From an uncultured Phenylobacterium sp. (lineage in GTDB: Bacteria > Pseudomonadota > Alphaproteobacteria > Caulobacterales > Caulobacteraceae): DNA of 13,947 bases. Position 1 is the stretch's first letter. Each line of letters begins with the position of its first letter. Shown piece after piece: positions 1 through 6,372 of the stretch. Position numbers and translations under genes: made by a program. Under the pieces are notes generated by a model. That model was given only the letters and a program-made list of their open reading frames with translations. It was not told the DNA's origin and ran no database searches. Location: assembly GCA_945952175.1 (NCBI GenBank), contig CAMFHW010000048.1:1-13947 (forward strand), read 5' to 3'.

Positions 1-2246
1 CCGTAGGTGCGCGGCTCGTTGAAGATCGCATACTGGCCGAGCGCGGCGTTGAAGTTGCGCAGGAAGGCGTGGGACTCGTCGAGCAGGTTGCGCGACCAGA
101 GCGAGACCTGCATGGCCGGGGCGCCCTCGCCGAGACGGATGTCGGTCAGCGCCAGGCGGCCGTTGACGATGAAGCTGTCGTCGCTGAGCGTCGGGTCGGT
201 GGTCGAGGTGTACTGGCCGTCGGAATAGGCGCCGTCGAGGTGGGCGCGGAAGGTGGCGCCGAAGGCTGGGCGCTCGTAATCGGCGGCCAGGCTGAAGGCG
301 TTCTTGGGCGTGAAGATGGGATAGATCTTGGCCATGGTGTTGGTGAACGGGTTGAACGCCTGGGACAGCGTGACCTTGGTGTAGGCGTAGCTGGCCGACA
401 GCGTCAGGCCCTCGACCGGCATGACGGTGAAGTCGGCTTCCAGGCCCTTGGTCTTGCCGGTGGCGGCGTTGGTGGTCTCCAGCGTGCCGCGGTTATTGTT
501 GAGGATCAGGACGTTGAAATCGACCTGCGCGTCGGTGATGTCGCCGCTGTAGGCCGCGACGTTCAGGCGGGCGCGGTGGTCCCAGAACTCGGTCTTGGCG
601 CCGACCTCGTACATCGAGACCTTCTCCGGATCGAAGGGCCGGTAGGTCAGGGAGCGGGAATTGGCGCCGCCCGCCTTATAGCCGGTGCTCCATCGGGCAT
701 AGACGTTGATGTCGGAACTGACGTCGTAGGCCACGGTGACCAGCGGGTCGAAATGGCTCCAGGACGCGTCCAGCGGGATGATGCCGGTGATGGTCTTCTT
801 GTTGGCGTCGACATAGCTCGGCAGGGCCCCGTTGACGATGTCGAGCGAGCCGCGCTTCTCGTCCTTGGTCACGCGGCCGCCGAGGGTGAGGTGCAGGGCG
901 TTGTCGAGGATCGGCGGCGTCCACACGGCCTGGCCGAAGACGCCATAGCTGATCGTCCGCACGTGGCTGGCGCGGTCGTAGGGTACGGCGTTCAGGTCGA
1001 GGGAGAGGGTCGTGTAGCCCGTGCCCGTGGCGTTCCACTGCAGGCTGTTCGGGGTCTGGGCGCTGTCTGCGACCTGTTCGTTGAAATAGAAGGCGCCGGC
1101 GACCCACTCGATCTGCGGGGTGTGGCCGATCGCCTGGACCTCCTGGCTCCACTGCTTCTGGCGGACATTGGCGATCGAGTAGCGGGCGAAGTTCCCATTG
1201 GGCGCGAAGACCGACAGGGCGACCTCGGCGTTGTCGTACTGGCCCTGCTTCAGCGTGCGGTAGGATGTGATCGATTTCAGCTCCAGGCCGTCGGCGACCT
1301 TCCAGTCGAGGTTCAGGCGGTGGCCGCGGGTGAACCCCTCGCTGAGGCGCATGGGCACGCCGATATTGGCGCGGTCGGCGCGTTCCGGCTGCAGCGGCGA
1401 GGCGGGCGCGAGCGCCAGGGCGCCCTTCACGGCGAGCTGGACATAGTAGGGCGTGGTGGCGTCATAGGCGTCGTCGAAGGCGTAGTCGGCGCTGAAGCTG
1501 TCGGTCGGCTTCCACAGGCCTTCGATCTGCACGCCGCGCTTGTCGTAGGAGTTGAAGTCCGGCTGGCCGGTGGTGGCCGGATTGGTCACCGTACCGTCGC
1601 GCTTGGACAGCAGGCCGTCGATCTTGACGCTGACGTCGTGGAAGGCCGGCAGGTCGATGTGGGTCTGGGCGGTGTAGGAGTCGTAATTGCCGTAGCCCAC
1701 CGTGGTGTTCATGCCGAACACGCCGGTCGGGGCCTTGGTGACGATGCTGATCGCGCCGCCCTCGGTGTTGCGGCCGAACAAAGTGCCCTGCGGGCCCTTC
1801 AGCACCTCGATCCGCTCGACGTCGTAGAGGGCCGAGCCGAGGCCCTGGGCGCGGCCCAGATAGACGCCGTTGATATAGACCCCGACCGCCTGGTCGCGGG
1901 CCGGCTGGTTGGCGTCGCCGGACGAGCCGACACCGCGCATGCCGATGGTCAGCGCCGACTTGCGGGCGAAGAAGGGGGCGACCCGGAGCGAGGGGATGAC
2001 GCCGTCGCCGAGGTCCTCGACGGACTGGACGTGGCGGGCCTTGAGGTCGTCGGAACCCATGGCCGAGATGGCGATCGGGGTGTCCTGCAGGTTGGTCTCG
2101 CGCTTCTGGGCGGTGATCACCACCTCCTCCAGGCCGATCGAACCGTCGTCGGCCGCGGCCGCCGCGTCGGCCCAGGCCTGGCCGGCCAGGGCGATGGACG
2201 CCACCCCGGCCAGCAGGCCAGCCGCCCGATGCACTGATTGTCCCAT
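1..2246 (-). CDS. TonB-dependent outer-membrane receptor (C-terminus cut by window edge)
   Basis: This gene encodes an outer-membrane beta-barrel importer powered by TonB-ExbB-ExbD. The 748 codons seen are open from the ATG at 2246, which has AAGGGG seven bases upstream. Residues 1-27 form a signal peptide ending in an AWA|D-like cleavage site. EEVVITAQKR (about 41-50) is the usual TonB-box/plug entry. The plug follows with VGVYINGVYLGR (about 122-133) and the hallmark VERIEVLKGPQGTLFGRN (about 144-161), then GGAISIVTK. The remainder has alternating aromatic barrel strands. The last codons read FNEPRTYG, which in this family lies about ten residues before the terminal aromatic, so almost the whole protein is present. 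It belongs to the large iron-complex/unknown-substrate receptor group of Caulobacterales and sphingomonads, and the ligand cannot be read from sequence. It is divergent from a double-TetR regulator that probably controls it (inference). Confidence 0.95.
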   Translation of the reverse strand, partial: MGQSVHRAAGLLAGVASIALAGQAWADAAAAADDGSIGLEEVVITAQKRETNLQDTPIAISAMGSDDLKARHVQSVEDLGDGVIPSLRVAPFFARKSALTIGMRGVGSSGDANQPARDQAVGVYINGVYLGRAQGLGSALYDVERIEVLKGPQGTLFGRNTEGGAISIVTKAPTGVFGMNTTVGYGNYDSYTAQTHIDLPAFHDVSVKIDGLLSKRDGTVTNPATTGQPDFNSYDKRGVQIEGLWKPTDSFSADYAFDDAYDATTPYYVQLAVKGALALAPASPLQPERADRANIGVPMRLSEGFTRGHRLNLDWKVADGLELKSITSYRTLKQGQYDNAEVALSVFAPNGNFARYSIANVRQKQWSQEVQAIGHTPQIEWVAGAFYFNEQVADSAQTPNSLQWNATGTGYTTLSLDLNAVPYDRASHVRTISYGVFGQAVWTPPILDNALHLTLGGRVTKDEKRGSLDIVNGALPSYVDANKKTITGIIPLDASWSHFDPLVTVAYDVSSDINVYARWSTGYKAGGANSRSLTYRPFDPEKVSMYEVGAKTEFWDHRARLNVAAYSGDITDAQVDFNVLILNNNRGTLETTNAATGKTKGLEADFTVMPVEGLTLSASYAYTKVTLSQAFNPFTNTMAKIYPIFTPKNAFSLAADYERPAFGATFRAHLDGAYSDGQYTSTTDPTLSDDSFIVNGRLALTDIRLGEGAPAMQVSLWSRNLLDESHAFLRNFNAALGQYAIFNEPRTY

Positions 2247-2317
2247 CTCGACACCCCTTCTCTTGGTCCCCGGCGGAGGCCGGCTTCGGGCGGGGTGCTA
2301 GTCCTGGGCCGTGAACC

Positions 2318-2332
2318 TAGAACGAATGTTAT
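2318..2332. promoter_or_regulatory. Candidate operator in the receptor/TetR divergent promoter
   Basis: The 15-bp sequence TAGAACGAATGTTAT lies in the 162-bp gap between the divergent receptor and TetR genes, in an AT-rich patch within otherwise GC-rich DNA. Its core is an inverted repeat AAC-N4-GTT. The same 15-mer with one mismatch occurs at 2614-2628 inside the TetR gene. I infer a binding site for the adjacent double-TetR protein, or part of the receptor promoter. No experimental support is visible. Confidence 0.4.
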
Positions 2333-2408
2333 GTTGCAGACTCATGAAGCCCGACGTTCGGCGAAAGCCGCGCTTGCGCGAGCGGCGCCCGGTGCGGAAA
2401 GATGCGGC

Positions 2409-3665
2409 ATGGTTTCTCCCCCGCCGCCTGCGTCGACATCGCGCACCCCCCGGGAAATGGGAATCACTGGCGACGAGGCCGGGCCGGCGGACCGACTCGC
2501 ACTGGCCGCCGCGGACCTGATCGGAACGCGCGGCCTGTCGGAAGCCTCGGCCCGCGCGATCGCCGCCCGGGCCGGGCTTTCGGCCAGTGCGATCAATTAC
2601 AACTTCGGATCGTTAGAACGATTGTTATCGTCCGCTTTCGGCCGGGGGGCGGAGCGGACGCGGGCCTGGCTCGCGCCGCGCGCGGCCGAGATCCGCATGC
2701 TGCCGGCCACCGCGGAGGGCGCCGCCCGAGCGCTGGAGCACGTCGTTCGGCTGTGGACCACGGAGGCGCGGGACCTCGCCCTGCTCTACCAGGAGGCCCA
2801 TGCGGCGCAGGCCGGCCAGGCCTGGACCCGGCTGTGGCGCGACTTCTGGCGCGACGCGGCGGAGGCCTTCGGACTGGGCGAGATCGAGGGCCGGCTGATC
2901 CATTTGGTGTTCGAGTGCGAGGCCCTGCACCAGCTCTCGACCTGGTCGCCGGCCCTGGAGGGCGCGTTCCTGCGCGAACTGGTCGACCACTTCGCCGGCG
3001 CCTATCTGGCGGCGCCGACACGGGCGGACGGGGAATTCCTGCTGCAGGCCGAGACCAAGGCCGGGGCGCGGGAGCCGGGTTCGATCTCGCCGCCGGCGAT
3101 GCGGATCGCGGTGGCGGCCGCCGAGGTGGTGGAAGCGTCAGGCCTGGGCGGCCTGACCCACCGCGCGGTCGCGGCGCGGGCGGGGGTGACCACAGGTTCG
3201 GTGACCCACCACTTCCGCACCATCGAGGACCTGGTGACCGGCGCGATCCGCGGCCATGTGCAGATCCTGACCGAGGCCTCGGCGATGGGCGGGGGCGGCG
3301 CCGACGTGACGACCCTGGCCCAGCTCTTCCAGGGCATCGCACACCACGTGGTGGACGAGCCGCAGGCGAGCCCCCTCCGCCAGCGGCTGTTCCTGGCCGC
3401 CGTGCGACGGCCCGAGTTGGCCCAGGCGGGAGCGATCATCCGCTTCTCGCACGGGATCACCACGCGCGAGATGCTGGCAAGGCTGACCGCCTTCCCCCGC
3501 GGGGTGCTGGCCCTGCATGCGGGCCTGATCTCGCGCTTCGCCTCGGTGTTCTGGATCGCCTGCGCCGTCGATCCCGACCCGCACGCCTCGCGAGCCCGGC
3601 TGCTGGGCGAGATCGAGACGCGGTTCATCGGGGCCGCGACAGCCCAGGCCGCGCGCCCGACCTGA
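2409..3665 (+). CDS. Double TetR-family transcriptional regulator (two HTH domains in one chain)
   Basis: This 418-residue protein carries two TetR N-terminal DNA-binding domains in tandem, whereas ordinary TetR regulators are about 190-220 residues with one. The first domain is at about residues 27-74 (ARAIAARAGLSASAINYNFG is its helix-turn-helix) and is followed by a helical ligand-domain-like segment to about 215. The second is at about 230-279 (HRAVAARAGVTTGSVTHHF) with its own C-terminal helical segment. I chose the ATG at 2409 because GGAAAG lies seven bases upstream. The reading frame is open further upstream to 2238, but that would overlap the start of the divergent receptor gene. The protein could work as a pseudo-dimer within one chain. 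It most likely regulates the divergent receptor and itself. Codons for SLERLLS at 2610-2630 are rare ones (TTA, CGA, TTG, TTA) and coincide with the repeated motif. Assignment to TetR is firm; the target and ligand are unknown. Confidence 0.9.
   Translation: MVSPPPPASTSRTPREMGITGDEAGPADRLALAAADLIGTRGLSEASARAIAARAGLSASAINYNFGSLERLLSSAFGRGAERTRAWLAPRAAEIRMLPATAEGAARALEHVVRLWTTEARDLALLYQEAHAAQAGQAWTRLWRDFWRDAAEAFGLGEIEGRLIHLVFECEALHQLSTWSPALEGAFLRELVDHFAGAYLAAPTRADGEFLLQAETKAGAREPGSISPPAMRIAVAAAEVVEASGLGGLTHRAVAARAGVTTGSVTHHFRTIEDLVTGAIRGHVQILTEASAMGGGGADVTTLAQLFQGIAHHVVDEPQASPLRQRLFLAAVRRPELAQAGAIIRFSHGITTREMLARLTAFPRGVLALHAGLISRFASVFWIACAVDPDPHASRARLLGEIETRFIGAATAQAARPT
2614..2628. promoter_or_regulatory. 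Second copy of the candidate operator, inside the TetR gene
   Basis: TAGAACGATTGTTAT matches the intergenic copy at 2318-2332 at 14 of 15 positions. It also sits within a perfect inverted repeat ACGAT-TGTT-ATCGT (2618-2631). It falls in the coding sequence for the first helix-turn-helix and forces two TTA, one TTG and one CGA codon into a gene that otherwise uses GC-ending codons. I infer an internal operator (roadblock or looping site). Chance retention of AT-rich codons is the alternative. Confidence 0.35.
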
Positions 3666-3682
3666 AAACCTGCCGACTCCAG

Positions 3683-3733
3683 TTGCGAACGACTCGCAGG
3701 TTGCGCTATTCATTTGTTGAGAATGGTTCGCAA
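3683..3733. promoter_or_regulatory. Two Fur-like boxes upstream of the small cysteine protein
   Basis: TTGAGAATGGTTCGCAA at 3717-3733 fits the 7-1-7 Fur box form TGAGAAT-N-ATTCGCA with one mismatch. Upstream, TGCGAACGACTCGCA at 3684-3698 is a second palindrome with perfect TGCGA/TCGCA arms and similar form. Both lie in an AT-richer gap after the TetR stop codon and 30-80 bases before the next start codon. This suggests iron-responsive repression by Fur or a Fur-family relative. This is a motif match only. Confidence 0.5.
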
Positions 3734-3766
3734 TAAGGCCGATGGGCGGCCCGATCGGAGCGCGGC

Positions 3767-4270
3767 ATGCAACATTTCCCTCCCCCGTCCCCCGCCGCGC
3801 CAGCAGGCGACCTGTCGACGGCGCGCGACCTGGCGCCCGGCGAGCGGCTGCTGTGCGGGGCGATGCTGGGCTGGGCGGACCTGCGCGCCGAGGGCGAGCG
3901 GCCGCAGCGGCGGATCACGTCGCTGCTGGCGCACAAGACGTCAGGGCGGATCGCGGCCCTGTTCGCCGCCTGGATCCAGGCGGCCGAGGCCTCGGCGGCG
4001 CGGCCGCTGAGGTTCCGCTGCCCGGGATGCGGCGGCCTGGGGAACGACGCCCAGCGGCTGCTGGTGGCCTGCGGCCTGGCCTCGGTCGCGCCCGGCCTGG
4101 CCCGCGCCCTGCTGGAGCCGCTGATGATCGAGAGCCCGTCGATCGTGAGCCTGGGCCGCGCCGTGGCCGCCGCCATGGCGGCCGAGGGCTGGCCGCTGCC
4201 GGCGCGACTGGGCGAGACCGCCCCGGGCCGGCCGGACGAACCCCTGACCTGCCGGGGCACGGTCCACTAG
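3767..4270 (+). CDS. Conserved-looking small cysteine protein of unknown function
   Basis: The gene encodes 167 residues with a good ribosome-binding site (GGAG, six bases before ATG). I do not recognise the family. The N-terminal 25 residues are proline-rich and probably disordered. The rest is mostly helical, with cysteines at 30, 85, 88, 102 and 162. The segment FRCPGCGG (about 83-90), with C102 following, could form a metal or Fe-S site. There is no signal peptide or membrane segment, so it is probably cytoplasmic. Two Fur-like boxes lie directly upstream, which points to an iron-related role (inference). The dehydrogenase gene follows after about 100 bp and may have its own promoter. Coding is supported by the ribosome-binding site, GC-rich third positions and lack of a competing frame with better features. 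Confidence 0.72.
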   Translation: MQHFPPPSPAAPAGDLSTARDLAPGERLLCGAMLGWADLRAEGERPQRRITSLLAHKTSGRIAALFAAWIQAAEASAARPLRFRCPGCGGLGNDAQRLLVACGLASVAPGLARALLEPLMIESPSIVSLGRAVAAAMAAEGWPLPARLGETAPGRPDEPLTCRGTVH

Positions 4271-4374
4271 CCGAAGGCCGCCGGACGGCGCATCCCATCT
4301 AGCCCCCCGCCGGGCTTGCGCGTTACTAAACCCGCGCGGCGCCGGGAGCGCGCCGGATGGGCAGGAGCGTCGGG

Positions 4375-6108
4375 ATGAAGCGGGCTTTGGGACTGGGCGT
4401 GTCGGGCGTGGCGCTGGCCGCCCTGCTGGCGGTGGGCTGCAACGCGGCGACCAAGCCGGCCAAGGCGCCGGCGGCCAAGGTCGCGGGCTGCGAGGGCGAC
4501 AATGGCGGACTCAGCCTGCCCCCCGGCTTCTGCGCCACGGTGTTCGCCGACAATCTGGGCCGCGTGCGCCACCTGTCGGTGGCGCCGAACGGCGTGGTCT
4601 ACGCCAACAGCATGGCGGGGCGCGGCGGGGCGCCGGACGGCGGCTGGCTGATCGCCCTGCAGGACAAGGACGGCGACGGCAAGGCCGACGTCACCACCCG
4701 GTTCGGCGAGACCGGCGCCGAGGGCTCGAAAGGCGGCACCGGCGTCTTCGTGCGCAAGGGCTTCGTCTATGCCGAGGTGAACGACCGGATCGTGCGCTAT
4801 CCGCTGCCGAAGGACGGTGCGATCGCGCCCGGCGGCAAGGGGGAGACCATCGTCTCGGGCCTGCCCCTGACCGGCGACCACCCGATGCATCCCTTCTTCA
4901 TCGACGCCAAGGGCGCGATGTACGTGGACGTGGCCTCGGCCACCAACAGCTGCCAGCCGAAGAACCGGATCTCCGGCGTGCCGGGGGCCGATCCCTGCGT
5001 GGAGCTGGAGACCAGGGCCGGCATCTGGCGCTACGACGCCGACAAGCCGGGCCAGGTGTTCTCGCCCAAGGAACGGTTCGCGACCGGCATCCGCAACGGC
5101 GAAGGCATCGCCGCCGACGCGGCGGGCCGGCTCTACGCCACCCAGCACGGCCGCGACCAGCTGGCCCAGAACTGGCCCAAGCTCTATCCGGACGTGGCGG
5201 CGGCGGCCGAATTGCCATCGGAGGAGCTGGTCGGCCTGACCCAGGGCGGCGACTACGGCTGGCCCAACTGCTATTACGACGGGACGCAGAAGAAGCTGGT
5301 GCTGGCGCCCGAATATGGCGGCGACGGCGGCAAGGCTGTGGGCGTCTGCGCGAGCAAGCGGGGGCCGGTCGCGGCCTTCCCGGCCCACTGGGCGCCCAAC
5401 GCGCTCCTGATCTACAGCGGATCGGCCCTGCCGGCATCCTGGCGCGGCGGAGCCTTCATCGCCTTCCATGGCTCGTGGAACCGGGCGCCCGTGCCGCAGG
5501 ACGGTTTCAACGTGGTCTTCCAGCCCCTGCGCGACGGCAAGGCCGCGGGTCCATGGGTAGTGTTCGCCGACGGCTTCGCCGGGCCGGGCAAGGCGGTCGG
5601 CAAGGCCGACTACCGCCCGACGGGCCTGGCCCAGGGGCCGGACGGGGCGATCTACATCTCCGACGACAACAAGGGCCGCATCTGGAAGGTGACCTACCAC
5701 GGCGCGGCCAAGGCGGCGGTGGCCGCGGCGGCGCCCGCCAAGGCCAAGCCGGCGCCGGCGCCGGCCGAGATGGCCGTGGGGGGCTTGCCGGTTCCGCCCG
5801 GGTCGAGCGCGGCCCAGGTCGCGCTGGGCGAGCGGATCTTCAAGGGCCAGGCGGCGGGCGGAACCTGCGCCGGCTGCCACGGCGCCGACGCCAAGGGCAC
5901 GCCGGTGGGGCCGGACCTGACCGCAGGGACCTGGCTGTGGGGCGACGGCTCGCTGGCCTCGATTCACGAGGCGATCGGCAAGGGCGTGGCGCAGCCGAAG
6001 AAGTTCCAGGCGCCCATGCCGCCGATGGGCGGCGCCCAGCTTTCGGCCGACGAGCTGAACGCGGTGTCGGCCTATGTCTGGGCGGTGGGGCATAAGCCGA
6101 AGCCGTAG
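4375..6108 (+). CDS. PQQ-type sugar/sorbosone dehydrogenase fused to cytochrome c (lipoprotein)
   Basis: The predicted periplasmic, membrane-anchored oxidoreductase has 577 residues from the ATG at 4375, which has AGGAG seven bases upstream. An ATG at 4357 is the alternative start. The N-terminus is a lipoprotein signal with lipobox AVGC (Cys about 22) followed by Asn, which favours the outer membrane. Residues about 45-445 form a soluble-glucose-dehydrogenase/L-sorbosone-dehydrogenase-like beta-propeller. Signs are DKDGDGKAD (calcium-type loop, about 97-105), GDHPMHPFFI (about 167-176), GIRNGEGIA, LYATQHGRD, GGDYGWPNC, FIAFHGSWNR and PDGAIYISDD. After an Ala/Pro/Lys linker, a class I cytochrome c domain has CAGCH (498-502) as heme site and Met in MPPMGG (about 548-551) as likely distal ligand. 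It probably oxidises a sugar or alcohol-type substrate using PQQ and passes electrons through its own heme to the respiratory chain. The substrate is unknown, and PQQ genes are not in the window. Confidence 0.9.
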   Translation: MKRALGLGVSGVALAALLAVGCNAATKPAKAPAAKVAGCEGDNGGLSLPPGFCATVFADNLGRVRHLSVAPNGVVYANSMAGRGGAPDGGWLIALQDKDGDGKADVTTRFGETGAEGSKGGTGVFVRKGFVYAEVNDRIVRYPLPKDGAIAPGGKGETIVSGLPLTGDHPMHPFFIDAKGAMYVDVASATNSCQPKNRISGVPGADPCVELETRAGIWRYDADKPGQVFSPKERFATGIRNGEGIAADAAGRLYATQHGRDQLAQNWPKLYPDVAAAAELPSEELVGLTQGGDYGWPNCYYDGTQKKLVLAPEYGGDGGKAVGVCASKRGPVAAFPAHWAPNALLIYSGSALPASWRGGAFIAFHGSWNRAPVPQDGFNVVFQPLRDGKAAGPWVVFADGFAGPGKAVGKADYRPTGLAQGPDGAIYISDDNKGRIWKVTYHGAAKAAVAAAAPAKAKPAPAPAEMAVGGLPVPPGSSAAQVALGERIFKGQAAGGTCAGCHGADAKGTPVGPDLTAGTWLWGDGSLASIHEAIGKGVAQPKKFQAPMPPMGGAQLSADELNAVSAYVWAVGHKPKP

Positions 6109-6146
6109 GGCGGAAGCTCGACGAAGCGGGCGAGATTTCAAATCCT

Positions 6147-6255
6147 GCCGTCATGGCCGGGCTTGTCCCGGCCACCCATGATCGCCGCGTCGCAGAATCC
6201 ACCTGGACCTCAGGCGCGTATGGGTCGCCGGCACAAGGCCGGCGACGACGTCCAT
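6147..6255. repeat. Dispersed palindromic repeat element (two hairpins)
   Basis: In the 264-bp gap before the symporter gene there are two strong inverted repeats. GGCCGGG-CTTGT-CCCGGCC is at 6155-6173, and GTCGCCGGC-ACAAG-GCCGGCGAC is at 6224-6246, each perfect with a five-base loop. The loops are reverse complements (CTTGT and ACAAG), and the flanks (CCGTCATGG... and ...GACGTCCATGA) mirror each other. The whole therefore looks like one element with inverted ends. It resembles the short palindromic intergenic repeats scattered through many alphaproteobacterial genomes. It could fold in mRNA, but I see no T-tract to make it an intrinsic terminator. Confidence 0.6.
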
Positions 6256-6372
6256 GAAGAGGGCATCTCGTCATCGCGCCATCGCCCCGGCCTCGATCAA
6301 AAATGTGCAGTTGAGCTGCGGGCGGAAGGTCCGCAGCGTCGGCGTTTCGCAGCGAGGGCTGGAGGGGCGCCG

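Noticed and set aside
69..2237. Very long open frame (722 codons) on the plus strand opposite the TonB receptor
   Set aside because: It is the antisense shadow of the receptor. Its protein is low-complexity Gly/Val/Asp/Arg-rich without motifs, as expected opposite GC-rich codons, whereas the minus strand gives a full receptor with signal peptide.
2270..2283. Small hairpin CCGGC-GGAG-GCCGG in the receptor leader
   Set aside because: A five-base GC stem is common by chance in this base composition, and no riboswitch-like context or T-run is present.
4267..6141. Long minus-strand open frame (624 codons) opposite the dehydrogenase
   Set aside because: Its product is Arg/Gly/Ala/His-rich with no family signature. 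The plus strand carries clear propeller and CAGCH heme motifs.
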